This document shows positions 56,023-64,000 of a stretch of DNA of 64,000 nt, one piece after another. A program made the translations under genes and the position numbers. The DNA comes from Candidatus Latescibacterota bacterium (GTDB lineage Bacteria > Latescibacterota > UBA2968 > UBA8231). Below the pieces are notes generated by a model. It was not told the DNA's origin. It ran no database searches and saw nothing but the letters and a program-made list of their open reading frames with translations. The stretch covers positions 1-64,000 of the forward strand of contig JAJEFJ010000048.1 of NCBI GenBank assembly GCA_022820485.1. The letters run 5' to 3'. Within the stretch, counting starts at the first letter, position 1. Each line of letters opens with the position of its first letter.

Positions 56023-56721
56023 GCCGATTACTCGTACATGTCGAGGGTGAAACCGAAGAGGACTTCGTAAAAGAAGTGCTCAGGCCCTATTTGTGTGATC
56101 GTGGCTACTCCGAGGTGAGTGCTCGCTTGATGGGGAACGCTCGTCAGCGCAGTCGCCGGGGCGGGATCAAGGGATGGGCGGAGGTGAGGAAGGATATATT
56201 GGGGTCATCTCAAGGAAGATACTGGACGCTTTGTCACTACCATGGTGGATTACTACGGGCTACCACAATCTGGCAACAGAACTTGGCCGGGAAGAGAGAC
56301 CGCAAGCGGGGTTGCGTTCGCGCAGAAAGCAAGGACTGTTGAGGATGCGCTTTCGGCAGACATCAGCCAAGGGATGGGCGGTGCCTTCAACGCGGAACGC
56401 TTTATTCCATACGTGATGATGCACGAGTTCGAGGCCATGCTTTTCAGCGATTGTAAGGAATTCGGTCGCGGAATTGGCCGCGAGGATCTCGTCCCGCGCT
56501 TGCAGGCCATTCGCGACCAATTCGCCAGCCCGGAAGAGATCGACGATTCACCTGATACCGCACCCTCCAAGCGCATTGGACACCTAGTGCCTGACTACCA
56601 GAAGCCGTTTATGGGAAACTTAGCTGCATTGGAAATCGGTATCCATGCAATACGCCGCGAGTGTCTACATTTTGAGGAGTGGTTAGAACGATTGGAACAC
56701 TCGCTGACGATTTCCGGCTAA
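56019..56721 (+). pseudogene. DUF4276 family protein, frameshifted
   Basis: Starting at GTG 56019 the frame reads SRLLVHVEGETEEDFVKEVLRPYL and later GGIKGWAEVRKDIL, the DUF4276 N-terminus with the TOPRIM-like VEGETEE motif. Near 56201-56206 (TTGGGGTCATCTC) one extra base moves the gene to another frame, which continues as MVDYYGLP, MMHEFEAMLFSD and RIGHLVPDYQKPF to TAA 56721. Removing one base there restores a single protein of about 233 residues. It may be a real inactivation or an assembly error in a G-run. Both halves otherwise look intact. Confidence 0.75.
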
Positions 56722-56757
56722 ACGGAAAAGCTGAGAATGACTTCCTGAGAATCCACG

Positions 56758-57954
56758 ATGAAATTCTTTTCTAAAATCAAAGAAAATCTTTTTTCGATCT
56801 TTCAGACCGCTCTCATCGTCCTGCTCGTCGTCTTGCCAATAATTTTTCTGGCCGTCATGTTCGACGACTGTCCCAAATGGATTTTCAACCTTTTAGGTAT
56901 AGCTGGGACAGAGGAACCAAAATACGAAGCTCTGAAATTTCTGGGCATTGGCATGGGCGGCGTGTTAGTCGCCTTGCAAGCCCTGATGTCCTACAGGCGC
57001 GCCAAGGCGATGGAAGGTACTGCAGAATCGCAGGCCAAGGCCACTAAGGAGCAGGCAAAAGCCAACCTCCACACCGAGCAGGGACAGCGGCAGGATCGCC
57101 TGAAAAACGCTATTGAACACCTAGGACATGAATCGGACTCTGTGCGCCTAGGTGGTGCCTACGAACTCTTCCATCTAGCAAAAGACACTCTGGAGGAAGA
57201 CCCGAAAGAAAAGTTGAGCCAGACAGTACTCGACATTCTCTGCGCTCATATCCGCCGGACGACGAGCAAAAACAAATATAGGGAAAAGTACAAGTCGAAA
57301 CCTTCGGAGGAAATTCAAAGCCTGTTGACCTTGCTGTTCGTGCAGAAGCACGAGGTTTTCAAAGATTGCCATATCAACTTGCAGGGAAGTTGGCTGAACG
57401 GAGCTAGTCTCTCTAGAGCACGTTTAGTAAAAGCCACGCTTTCTGAGGCACGGCTGCAAGGAACTCGTCTTGATGAGGCACGACTACAAGGAGCTTTCCT
57501 TTTTGAGACACAACTGCAAGGAGCCATTCTTTTTAAAGCACAACTGCAAGGAGCTAATCTTGATAAGACACAACTGCAAGGAGCTTTCCTTTTTGAGACA
57601 CAACTGCAAGGAGCCATTCTTTTTGAGACACAACTGCAAGGGGTCGTGAGCAGCCTGTCTGGATTTTCTTTTATCTCTTTTGAAGATCTTATTAGGGAGC
57701 AGATTGGCAAGAAAACCGATTTATCCACGATAATCTTCGCAGGCAGCTTGAGTCAAGAAGACATGGACTCTCTCGTAAAAGATTTATCTGATGAGAAAGC
57801 AAATAAGTTGAGAGAAAAACTGACACCCCATATTGGCCAACCGGAAAGCAATCAACTACCGGAAGACAGCGGCGCTATTACCGGGTCTTACACCAAAGAA
57901 GAAGCCGAACGATGGATCGCCGAATACGGGCAAGCCGTGGGGGACGATAGCTGA
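56758..57954 (+). CDS. Membrane-associated pentapeptide-repeat protein
   Basis: A 398-residue protein with two membrane segments (about residues 13-35 and 61-82), a charged helical part ending in EHLGHESDSVRLGGAYELFHLA, as found in pentapeptide-repeat proteins next to effectors, and a pentapeptide run at 215-297. The repeat units read ARLQG, AQLQG and TQLQG alternating with ATLSE, AFLFE, AILFE and ANLDK. It ends in an acidic, Gln-rich tail. Pentapeptide proteins often act as immunity or effector proteins. It stands alone on the transcript after the DUF4276 gene, with no clear ribosome site. Confidence 0.7.
   Translation: MKFFSKIKENLFSIFQTALIVLLVVLPIIFLAVMFDDCPKWIFNLLGIAGTEEPKYEALKFLGIGMGGVLVALQALMSYRRAKAMEGTAESQAKATKEQAKANLHTEQGQRQDRLKNAIEHLGHESDSVRLGGAYELFHLAKDTLEEDPKEKLSQTVLDILCAHIRRTTSKNKYREKYKSKPSEEIQSLLTLLFVQKHEVFKDCHINLQGSWLNGASLSRARLVKATLSEARLQGTRLDEARLQGAFLFETQLQGAILFKAQLQGANLDKTQLQGAFLFETQLQGAILFETQLQGVVSSLSGFSFISFEDLIREQIGKKTDLSTIIFAGSLSQEDMDSLVKDLSDEKANKLREKLTPHIGQPESNQLPEDSGAITGSYTKEEAERWIAEYGQAVGDDS
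57451..57645 (+). repeat. 30-bp direct repeats inside pentapeptide gene
   Basis: Six 30-bp units run 57451-57630 (CAACTGCAAGGAGC core), each two pentapeptides, plus a partial seventh. Units 57481-57540 and 57571-57630 are nearly identical, showing a 90-bp higher-order repeat and recent copy-number change. Confidence 0.7.
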
Positions 57955-58166
57955 TGCCAACCCTACACAGGCTGACACGAGACGCCGAAATCCACACTGC
58001 TGTATGATTCTCGATAATAGCAAGGACGCCGAGGCCCAAACAACGCAAAAGCGGTCAGTGCCCACCTACGAGGACTCAATCGACGAAAGGAACGACGAAT
58101 CCGTATCCCCTATCTGCCGAATTCTCACATCAATTAGGCAACGCTACGATTAACAATTCTTTTCTA

Positions 58167-58748
58167 TCAATCCTGAAAATCTAAAGTCTTAGCTTTTCTA
58201 TAAGATTCTTTATTTCTTGGATCAAGAACATTTAAATTAATCCCGTTTTTTTCAAAAGCTAGATGTGGGTCTAATCCCATGTGTCTCAGGAGTTCGCCTT
58301 GTTTTAAAGCCTTAGCCACTTGAGTCGAATCAATTTTTTGTCCGTTTGTTTCTAGCCAAAAGGTAAAAATAGCAACAGAACTTTCTATTTCAGGTTTTAC
58401 TTTTTGAACATTTTTTATAATCGTAACTGCTGATTCTGGAGAGAATCCACTATTGTAAAACTGAATAGCTGGAACTATTCTCTTAAAAGCAATATCTGCT
58501 TTTTCTTTATCAACACCTATTGTTTCATACATAAGATCAAGCTCTTCAATTCCCACAGAACTGCTATCGTTTTCATGCTGCTCCAAGAATAGCAACGTTT
58601 TACGAAAAGTTTCATATCCACCGATCTCTTTATAAATTTCTCCAACAATATATAGAATTACTGTATTCGGAGTTGGCTTATGAGAAGCCCATTGTTGGGC
58701 AGGGAAAAGCAAGGAAAGGGCAAATAGAGCTACGAGTATGCACAGCAT
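58167..58748 (-). CDS. AT-rich exported hypothetical protein
   Basis: A 193-residue protein with signal sequence MLCILVALFALSLLFPAQQWA. The mature part is helical, with repeated charged helices (EKADIAFKRIVPAIQFYNSG, LLRHMGLDPHLAFEKNG). It is much AT-richer than neighbouring genes, so it was probably acquired from another organism. ATG is preceded by GGAGGT (minus strand GACGGAGGTGGCAT), a good ribosome site. No family recognised. Confidence 0.55.
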   Translation of the reverse strand: MLCILVALFALSLLFPAQQWASHKPTPNTVILYIVGEIYKEIGGYETFRKTLLFLEQHENDSSSVGIEELDLMYETIGVDKEKADIAFKRIVPAIQFYNSGFSPESAVTIIKNVQKVKPEIESSVAIFTFWLETNGQKIDSTQVAKALKQGELLRHMGLDPHLAFEKNGINLNVLDPRNKESYRKAKTLDFQD

Positions 58749-59134
58749 ATGCCACCTCCGTCAAGCAGGTGAGAAGATAGACAATAAACTATTCGGGCCT
58801 TGTATCCACCACGCAGCAATTGCGGGATAGCCCTACCTATTCGCCTTTTGGCTTGGTTGCGGTCCATGCCTTTACAGCAGGCTCTTTTATTCGGTAGAAA
58901 ACCCGACTAATCGGTGCTGCTATGGTGGAGACGGAAATCAAGAACGGGGATTAGGTAGGTAAGGTCAAGAGAAAACTCGTTTTACTGGATTGAACTAGAT
59001 AAATTTTAGGTGGTATTACCAAGGCCCGGCTGGATTCCCCTTGAGGAGTTGAGCCGGGCCGCTCGATTCCGAGCGTTTGTCGAGAACGCGACGGAATTGA
59101 AACATCACCCACAATCTAGATATTGGAACGAATT
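58749..59134. other. Gene-free stretch with hairpins
   Basis: No gene is supported. It contains GGCCCGGCT (59023-59031) and AGCCGGGCC (59052-59060) as a perfect inverted repeat, then GCGTT..AACGC hairpin around 59074-59088 and a GGAATTGAAAC tail at 59092-59102. No second copy of that tail was seen in the window, so no repeat array is called. Confidence 0.35.
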
Positions 59135-59272
59135 TTATCTGTTTCTTTCGCTGATTAGTGCCCGTGATTCTGGTCTGCAAGCGATCTGAAAAGAAGTCAT
59201 CTTCATCGTTCTAGGCTCAGTAAAATGAAGCCTGAGTCGGGTTGGAACATCCTCGTCAAGAAGTACCCGCAC
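59135..59272 (-). pseudogene. DUF5615 toxin remnant
   Basis: From GTG 59272 the frame reads VRVLLDEDVPTRLRLHF, the DUF5615 N-terminus, then diverges after TEPRT into unrelated sequence and stops at 59135 after 45 residues. Normal toxins have about 107-120 residues. The remnant overlaps the antitoxin end by 17 bases, like the intact pair at 54119-54683. The toxin is lost while its antitoxin survives. Confidence 0.65.
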
Positions 59273-59513
59273 CCTGTGCCCTCAAGCGATCTAGTCCATC
59301 GGGCGAAAGGTCAAGGTACGATTCGATCTGCCAGCGTTCGACGCTAGGGAAATCAATTAAAAACTCTTCAATTGAATGATCGGCTTTGAGGTAGTCCACA
59401 AGTGTGTCGACTGGAACTCGCGTACCAGAGAACACTAAATCGCCGCTGTGTACCTCTGGGGCCCGAGAAACTATTTTTCCGAGTTCAATAGAGTTGTGTC
59501 TCGCTTCTGCCAT
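59256..59513 (-). CDS. DUF433 antitoxin, orphaned
   Basis: An 85-residue protein from ATG 59513 (GAGGGC upstream) containing PEVHSGDLVFSGTRVPVDTLVDYL and a DFPSVERWQIESYL helix, the DUF433 pattern. The cognate toxin is broken. It may still act as an antidote to related toxins or as a DNA-binding regulator. Confidence 0.8.
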   Translation of the reverse strand: MAEARHNSIELGKIVSRAPEVHSGDLVFSGTRVPVDTLVDYLKADHSIEEFLIDFPSVERWQIESYLDLSPDGLDRLRAQGAGTS

Positions 59514-59689
59514 AGGATGCCCTCGCTTCGATGGCGATAGCTGCTCACCTGTCATTAGCAACTATCTCATAGCTATACAAGCAAGATAACGATACCCCTA
59601 AGATGAACAAGGTTAAAACGGCTTCTCCGCCTCCGACGACAGCCCCTCTCCCGCACCTTGAGATCTCCCCAAAAACCACTTGAGACATG

Positions 59690-59704
59690 TGCGGCAATGC
59701 CGCA
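59690..59704. promoter_or_regulatory. Palindromic operator before HigBA-like module
   Basis: TGCGGCA (59690-59696), one central base, TGCCGCA (59698-59704). It lies 12 bases upstream of the toxin start, where the antitoxin would autorepress its operon. Confidence 0.5.
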
Positions 59705-59715
59705 TATTGATAGCT

Positions 59716-60048
59716 ATGCAGATATTTGCCACTCAGACCTACGAGAGGGCTGTCCGCAGGCTGCTTTCAGATGACAGCCGACGGGAGATGGAGAATGCCA
59801 TAGTGGCCGATCCTACTGGAGCATCGGTTGTTCCGAGAACCGGAGGGATTCGCAAACTGCGTTGGTCCGGCTCGGGAAGGGGCAAGCGGGGTGGGATTCG
59901 AACAATCTACTTCCATCACACTGGATCGGAAGCCGTCTATATGCTGACAGCCTATGCGAAGGCCGACCGAGACGACCTGAGCCCAGCGGATAAGAAGGCG
60001 CTGACAAGGCTAGTGGCTGCGATTAAGGAAAAGGAGAAAACCAAATGA
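59716..60048 (+). CDS. RelE/HigB-like toxin
   Basis: A 110-residue protein from ATG 59716; an earlier start at 59680 would extend over the operator. It shows the RelE/ParE fold pattern: MENAIVADPTGASVVPRTGGIRKLRW, GKRGGIRTIYFHHTGS, VYMLTAYAKADRDDLS. This subgroup is usually read before its antitoxin (HigBA order). The proteins are ribosome-dependent mRNA interferases in the family. Its stop overlaps the antitoxin start (ATGA). Confidence 0.85.
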   Translation: MQIFATQTYERAVRRLLSDDSRREMENAIVADPTGASVVPRTGGIRKLRWSGSGRGKRGGIRTIYFHHTGSEAVYMLTAYAKADRDDLSPADKKALTRLVAAIKEKEKTK

Positions 60049-60350
60049 CAACGGAACGAACCCCATTGGGTCGAGAAATCGAGACGGCATTGGGAGAGGT
60101 GCTCGCCCACGTGCGCGGTGAGATCGATCTTCCCTGCCGAATCGTGGATGATCCGACCGCAGAGCGGATTCGCGCACTTCGTGACGGCATGAAGCTGAGT
60201 CGCAAGAAATTTGCCGAGCGGTTCGGTCTCGACGTACGCGCAGTGCAGGATTGGGAACAAGGTCGTCGCGTTCCAGATCGCGCAGCCCGCGTTCTGCTGA
60301 CTGTTATCGACCGTGAACCGGAAGCAGTTGTGCGTGCCCTTGGCACGTGA
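60045..60350 (+). CDS. HigA-like XRE antitoxin
   Basis: A 101-residue helix-turn-helix protein. RIRALRDGMKLSRKKFAERFGLDVRAVQDWEQGRRVP is the XRE DNA-binding motif, followed by a helical tail. It would neutralise the upstream toxin and bind the TGCGGCA palindrome. Confidence 0.85.
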   Translation: MTTERTPLGREIETALGEVLAHVRGEIDLPCRIVDDPTAERIRALRDGMKLSRKKFAERFGLDVRAVQDWEQGRRVPDRAARVLLTVIDREPEAVVRALGT

Positions 60351-60414
60351 GTAGACCACCGACAGCCTAGCGGCAGTGAAGTACTGGATTCACAGACAAC
60401 AACGGGAGTTTCAG

Positions 60415-60672
60415 ATGGGTACTAGGACAATCCAACTCGACGACGATGCCGAAGCTACCTTGTCCGTTTTGTGCAACCAGACCGGCCTTTCCATCTCAGA
60501 GGTGATCAAGCGCGGCCTCCAAGCGTATGCGGCGTTAGCACCCAAGGTACCAACCGCCGAAACGCCATACGAGATCTTTAGCCGTCTCGATTTGGGACCG
60601 GGTGGCTATACCATTGCCCCGGCCAAGAGCGCCAAGAAGGCTTCTACCGAGGCCATCAAAAAGAAACGGTAG
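60415..60672 (+). CDS. Ribbon-helix-helix protein, solitary antitoxin-like
   Basis: An 85-residue protein with [34 protein letters not shown], a CopG/MetJ-type ribbon-helix-helix motif, and a basic tail ending AIKKKR. GGGAG stands 5 bases before ATG 60415. No toxin gene follows: the next gene is ureG on the other strand, whose end overlaps this one by 17 bases. It may be an orphan antitoxin. Confidence 0.75.
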   Translation: MGTRTIQLDDDAEATLSVLCNQTGLSISEVIKRGLQAYAALAPKVPTAETPYEIFSRLDLGPGGYTIAPAKSAKKASTEAIKKKR

Positions 60673-61366
60673 CCCTCTCCCGCGCCGTGAGAATGTGCCC
60701 GATAATCTCCTCCAGTCCCTCCCGATCCTTGATGCAAGCAAAGACCGTCGGCCCCTCGCCGCGCATCTTCTTAGCATCGCGATCCATCACCCCCAGATTC
60801 GCCCCCACCATCTCGGCCAGATCGGTTTTGTTAATTACCAACAAATCCGACTGCGTCGTCCCCGGGCCGCCCTTGCGCGGAATTTTGTCGCCGCCAGACA
60901 CGTCGATGACGTACACCGAATAATCGACAAGTTCGCGGCTGAAATGAGCCGCCAAATTGTCGCCGCCGCTTTCAACCAGTAGTAAGTCGATACCCCCGGC
61001 GAAACGATCCATCAAATCTTCGAGCGCATTCAAATTCAGCGAAATGTCCTCGCGGATCGCCGCGTGCGGACAACCCCCGGTCTCGACGCCGACGATGCGC
61101 TCCTGTTCTAACGCCTCGTGCCGCAGCAGAAATTCGGCGTCCTCGCGGGTGAAGATGTCGTTGGTGACCACCCCCAAGCTATACTCGTCGCGCAGCCTCT
61201 CGCACAAAGCCTGCAACAGCGCCGTCTTGCCGCTGCCGACCGGCCCGCCAATCCCCACCGTAAAGGCGCGCTCGGCAAAATCGCGGTGCGAGTTCGGACC
61301 TTCGCGCTCGGCAAAGAGTCCGGGCGAGTCAAACGGTTCGTGTGTGTGATCGTGGTCGTGCCCCAT
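60656..61366 (-). CDS. ureG: Urease accessory GTPase UreG
   Basis: A 236-residue nickel-insertion GTPase. A His-rich nickel-binding N-terminus [10 protein letters not shown] precedes P-loop GPVGSGKT (41-48); [18 protein letters not shown] and [25 protein letters not shown] are UreG-specific. Length is normal with the N-terminal extension. It is the last of the visible urease genes on the minus strand; GAGAGGGG precedes the start. Confidence 0.95.
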   Translation of the reverse strand: MGHDHDHTHEPFDSPGLFAEREGPNSHRDFAERAFTVGIGGPVGSGKTALLQALCERLRDEYSLGVVTNDIFTREDAEFLLRHEALEQERIVGVETGGCPHAAIREDISLNLNALEDLMDRFAGGIDLLLVESGGDNLAAHFSRELVDYSVYVIDVSGGDKIPRKGGPGTTQSDLLVINKTDLAEMVGANLGVMDRDAKKMRGEGPTVFACIKDREGLEEIIGHILTARERATVSF

Positions 61367-61379
61367 ATACCCCTCTCTG

Positions 61380-62033
61380 TCAACTTTGGAAAAGGCGCGA
61401 ATAAAGATCGTCGTGTACGCTCTGGGCGATGTCGAGCTGCGGCGCGCAACGCGTCGCCTGTGAGTACGGTCGCCCGGCCACTTCCGCCAGCAATTCCTCG
61501 CAATGCACATACAGACCCAATTGCCGTCGCGTAGCCTCCATCGGCCCGACGATCCCGAGACGCACCGCAGCGCTCATCTGGTCCCTGAGTATTTGAAACA
61601 TGTAAAGCTGTTGGGCGTCAGCTTGTGCAAAGCCCGTAGCCTTCAACGCCAGCCCAAAAACCACCGTGTAATGCGCATGTGTCCGACGCAAGTTTGCAAA
61701 CTTGACCTCCGGATACAAACCAGCCATCAACCGCAACCAGTTCTTACCCAAAATCAAGCTCGCCCTGCGCATCGCCGGAGCCGCGATCATCGCGTCATAA
61801 AAATGCAACATTTCCACCACAGCACCTTCGTCAGATTCAGCATAACAAGAATGAATAAAGGGAATCTCGCCGTAAGCCGCGGCCATCAACGCCGAATGCA
61901 CGAACTCTTCCAGCGCCCCAGGAGCATCCAACAAGCCCAACTGATAAGCCCCCTCCAAGCCATTAGAAAAGGCGTAGCCACCGGCAGGCAACGCACTGTC
62001 GGCTAGGTGCATTAACGGATAGAGGCGATTCAT
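61380..62033 (-). CDS. ureF: Urease accessory protein UreF
   Basis: A 217-residue helical chaperone that couples UreG to the urease complex. Typical features are [31 protein letters not shown] and the C-terminal [37 protein letters not shown]. It starts directly after the ureC stop (adjacent bases), so ureC and ureF are translationally linked, and it lies 13 bases before ureG. Confidence 0.93.
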   Translation of the reverse strand: MNRLYPLMHLADSALPAGGYAFSNGLEGAYQLGLLDAPGALEEFVHSALMAAAYGEIPFIHSCYAESDEGAVVEMLHFYDAMIAAPAMRRASLILGKNWLRLMAGLYPEVKFANLRRTHAHYTVVFGLALKATGFAQADAQQLYMFQILRDQMSAAVRLGIVGPMEATRRQLGLYVHCEELLAEVAGRPYSQATRCAPQLDIAQSVHDDLYSRLFQS

Positions 62034-63737
62034 TTAGAACAGGTGATACAGTTGCGCCAACGGCAGTTTTTCCGCGGGTTCGCAGGTAATCTCCTCGCCG
62101 TCAACGTTCACCTTATAGGTCTCTGGATCAACCTCGATATTGGGCACCACGTCGTTGAGCCGCATATCGGCCTTGCCAATGTCGCGGCAATGCTCGACCG
62201 GCACGACCTCTTTCGCCAACCCGTACTCGCCGACCCGCTCGCGCGACGCCTGCGATACAAAAGCCAACGACGTCGGCCCAACCGCGTTGCCGTAGGCCCC
62301 GAACATGGGGCGCGGATACACGGGCTGCGGCGTAGGTATCGAAGCATTGGCGTCCCCCATTTGCGCGTAAGCAATCACCCCGCCTTTGATCACTATTTCG
62401 GGCTTGACGCCGAAAAAAGCCGGCTGCCACAACACCAAATCGGCCAGCTTGCCCGTCTCCACCGAGCCAATCTGAGCCGAGAGTCCGTGGGCAATAGCTG
62501 GATTGATGGTGTATTTGGCGACGTAGCGCCGCGCGCGAAAGTTGTCAGCACCGCCCGCGTCCTCGGGCAACAGGCCCCGCTGTTGGCGCATCTTATGAGC
62601 CGTCTGCCAAGTCCGGCACACCACCTCCCCCACTCGCCCCATCGCTTGGCTGTCCGAGGCAATGATCGACAGCGCGCCCAAATCGTGCAAAATATCCTCG
62701 GCAGCGATAGTCTCCTGGCGGATCCGACTCTCGGCAAACGCCACGTCCTCGGGAATATTCTTGTCGAGGTGGTGGCAGACCATCAGCATATCCAGATGTT
62801 CGTCTATGGTGTTGACCGTAAAGGGCCGCGTCGGGTTGGTCGAAGAGGGCAGCACATTGGCCTCGCCGCAAAGCCGCATAATATCGGGCGCGTGGCCGCC
62901 GCCCGCGCCTTCGGTGTGATAGGTGTGAATCGTCCGACCTTTGAAAGCCGCCCGCGACGCCTCGACAAAGCCCGACTCGTTGAGCGTGTCGGTATGGATG
63001 CAAACCTGTACGTCGAATTCTTCAGCGACCGCCAAACACGCATCAATAGCCGCTGGCGTCGTGCCCCAGTCCTCGTGCAGCTTGAGGCCGCAAGCCCCAG
63101 CCTCAACTTGCGCCGCCAACCCTACGCGCAACGACGAATTGCCCTTGCCCAAAAAGCCAAAATTGAGCGGCCAAGCATCGGCCGCCTGTAACATCGTGCG
63201 AATGTAAAAAGCTCCTGGAGTACAAGTGGTCGCGTTCGTCCCAGTCGCCGGTCCGGTGCCGCCCCCGAGCATCGTAGTAATCCCCGAGGCGATGGCCTCT
63301 TCAACTTGCTGCGGACAGATAAAATGCACGTGTACGTCTAAAGCCCCAGCCGTCAAAATCAGCTTCTCCCCGGCCACCACTTCAGTAGTCGCGCCGACGA
63401 TCATCTGCTCGGCGACGCCCGGCATAATGTCCGGGTTGCCAGCCTTGCCAATCCCGGCGATGCGCCCGTCCTTGACGCCGATATCGGCCTTGTAAATGCC
63501 CGTGTAGTCAATCACCAACGCATTGGTAATCACCAAGTCCAGCGCTTCTTTTTGGCTCGCGCCGCTCTGCTGCCCCATACCGTCGCGCAGCACCTTGCCG
63601 CCGCCGAACTTGCATTCCTCGCCGTACACGGTGTGATCCTTTTCGACCTCGACGACCAAGTCCGTGTCGCCCAGCCGCACCCGGTCGCCCGTAGTGGGAC
63701 CGTACATATCCGCATAAGCACGTCGATCAATAATCAT
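62034..63737 (-). CDS. ureC: Urease alpha subunit
   Basis: A 567-residue nickel enzyme hydrolysing urea to ammonia and carbamate. Nickel ligands: HVHF with His136 and His138, Lys219 (GLKLHEDW, carbamylated) bridging, His248 (CIHTDT), His274 ([12 protein letters not shown]), plus Asp in [13 protein letters not shown]; the mobile-flap CHHL has the catalytic histidine near 322. All residues are present, so it should be active. It is downstream of ureB with a REP-like inverted repeat between them. Confidence 0.97.
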   Translation of the reverse strand: MIIDRRAYADMYGPTTGDRVRLGDTDLVVEVEKDHTVYGEECKFGGGKVLRDGMGQQSGASQKEALDLVITNALVIDYTGIYKADIGVKDGRIAGIGKAGNPDIMPGVAEQMIVGATTEVVAGEKLILTAGALDVHVHFICPQQVEEAIASGITTMLGGGTGPATGTNATTCTPGAFYIRTMLQAADAWPLNFGFLGKGNSSLRVGLAAQVEAGACGLKLHEDWGTTPAAIDACLAVAEEFDVQVCIHTDTLNESGFVEASRAAFKGRTIHTYHTEGAGGGHAPDIMRLCGEANVLPSSTNPTRPFTVNTIDEHLDMLMVCHHLDKNIPEDVAFAESRIRQETIAAEDILHDLGALSIIASDSQAMGRVGEVVCRTWQTAHKMRQQRGLLPEDAGGADNFRARRYVAKYTINPAIAHGLSAQIGSVETGKLADLVLWQPAFFGVKPEIVIKGGVIAYAQMGDANASIPTPQPVYPRPMFGAYGNAVGPTSLAFVSQASRERVGEYGLAKEVVPVEHCRDIGKADMRLNDVVPNIEVDPETYKVNVDGEEITCEPAEKLPLAQLYHLF

Positions 63738-63773
63738 AGTCTATCTAATTTCCTTTGATACGCGACACCAACC

Positions 63774-63833
63774 GTAGGGGCGTCCCTTGTGGACGCCCTT
63801 CGCGGCTAGGGCAACCACAAGGGGTGCCCCTAC
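63774..63833. repeat. REP-like inverted repeat between ureB and ureC
   Basis: GTAGGGGCGTCCCTTGTGG (63774-63792) and CCACAAGGGGTGCCCCTAC (63815-63833) match at 17 of 19 positions; inside them GGGCGTCC/GGACGCCC gives a second hairpin. Same edges as the palindrome after ppk1, hence a dispersed family. Confidence 0.6.
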
Positions 63834-63862
63834 ATGCCCGTCAATTCCGGCGAAAATTAGGT

Positions 63863-64000
63863 TCACCCCTCCGCTCCTAAAAAGCCGCGCTCTTGCGCTC
63901 GTGCCAGCGCCGCCTGCTTGTTGTCGTCACTCAAGGCCCCGCCAATCAAACCGCTGCCGCCTTGGACGACGCGCTCGCCAGCTACGGCGACCAGCGTCAC
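63863..64000 (-). CDS. ureB: Urease beta subunit, C-terminal part (cut by window end)
   Basis: The last 45 codons on the minus strand: VTLVAVAGERVVQGGSGLIGG, then an Ala-rich helix ending ERGFLGAEG, stop at 63863. The VTLV..GG.R.V.G..GLV.G pattern with a short extra helix is that of UreB. The N-terminus and any ureA lie beyond the window. Confidence 0.7.
   Translation of the reverse strand: MTLVAVAGERVVQGGSGLIGGALSDDNKQAALARAQERGFLGAEG

Noticed and set aside
57833..58153. 106-codon open frame after the pentapeptide gene
   Set aside because: Overlaps the pentapeptide gene in another frame and has low-complexity composition with no ribosome site.
59074..59102. Sequence ending GGAATTGAAAC resembling the 3' end of a CRISPR repeat
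   Set aside because: Only one copy is visible, with no spacer array and no cas genes in the window.
62043..63191. 382-codon open frame antisense to ureC
   Set aside because: Shadow frame of a strongly conserved urease gene in GC-rich DNA.

Overview
The window is a GC-rich bacterial chromosome segment, probably from a metagenome-assembled genome of an uncultured Gram-negative phylum. Three things point to an outer membrane: lipoprotein signal peptides, a periplasmic PpiC-type isomerase and beta-barrel-like secreted proteins. Many secreted proteins end in FlgD/CHU_C-like Ig domains (TPNGDGIND or YPNPFNP motifs). Small TIM-barrel isomerases, a Gfo/Idh-free sugar-oxidation gene set, DUF4432, DUF4159 and probable DUF6785 proteins are also present. 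This mix resembles Latescibacterota and related FCB or candidate-phylum bacteria, but the phylum is inference.

Layout. 0.2-4.1 kb: a DUF4432 sugar epimerase-like protein, a large (alpha/alpha)-barrel-like protein and a convergent unknown. 4.5-21.4 kb: a co-directional surface block made of a TPR lipoprotein, a CBM9-like secreted protein, three paralogues with discoidin-like plus FlgD-like domains, two giant paralogues with probable C-terminal beta-barrels and a PpiC lipoprotein. The later genes overlap by 1-4 bases. I regard this block as the best candidate for an undescribed system. 21.5-24.6 kb: a polytopic membrane protein, a small lipoprotein-like unknown and tRNA-Thr(UGU). 24.6-27.2 kb: a TIM-barrel isomerase and FAD oxidoreductase operon, followed by a 114-bp MITE-like palindrome with a target duplication.

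27.4-33.2 kb is a regulatory stretch: a membrane Ser/Thr kinase, a DUF4258 toxin-antitoxin-like pair, a membrane PP2C phosphatase, an AAA-ATPase/PD-(D/E)XK protein and an ankyrin protein. 33.2-39.9 kb carries metabolic genes: 2-hydroxyacid dehydrogenase, MDR dehydrogenase, TIM-barrel isomerase, polyphosphate kinase and a GlmU-like nucleotidyltransferase. 39.9-44.1 kb is a tandem duplication of a secreted FG-GAP/FlgD-domain protein. 44.2-48.7 kb holds a small cysteine-containing secreted protein, a DUF4159 protein, an acetamidase/formamidase and a coupled pair of DUF6178-like proteins. 48.8-49.0 kb holds a clear promoter and an intrinsic terminator before a UVR-motif gene, so it is a leader or small-RNA candidate. 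49.8-53.0 kb is housekeeping: dapB, dapA and a stand-alone AICAR formyltransferase.

53.0-60.7 kb is a defence/toxin-antitoxin island with lower GC in parts. It has two AAA ATPases, an intact and a broken DUF433/DUF5615 pair, a 56-residue ORF, a frameshifted DUF4276 gene coupled to an ATPase, a pentapeptide-repeat membrane protein, a HigBA-like module with a palindromic operator and a ribbon-helix-helix protein. 60.7-64.0 kb is a urease operon on the minus strand, transcribed ureB (cut by the window end), ureC, ureF, ureG. All calls come from reading the sequence; no database search was run.
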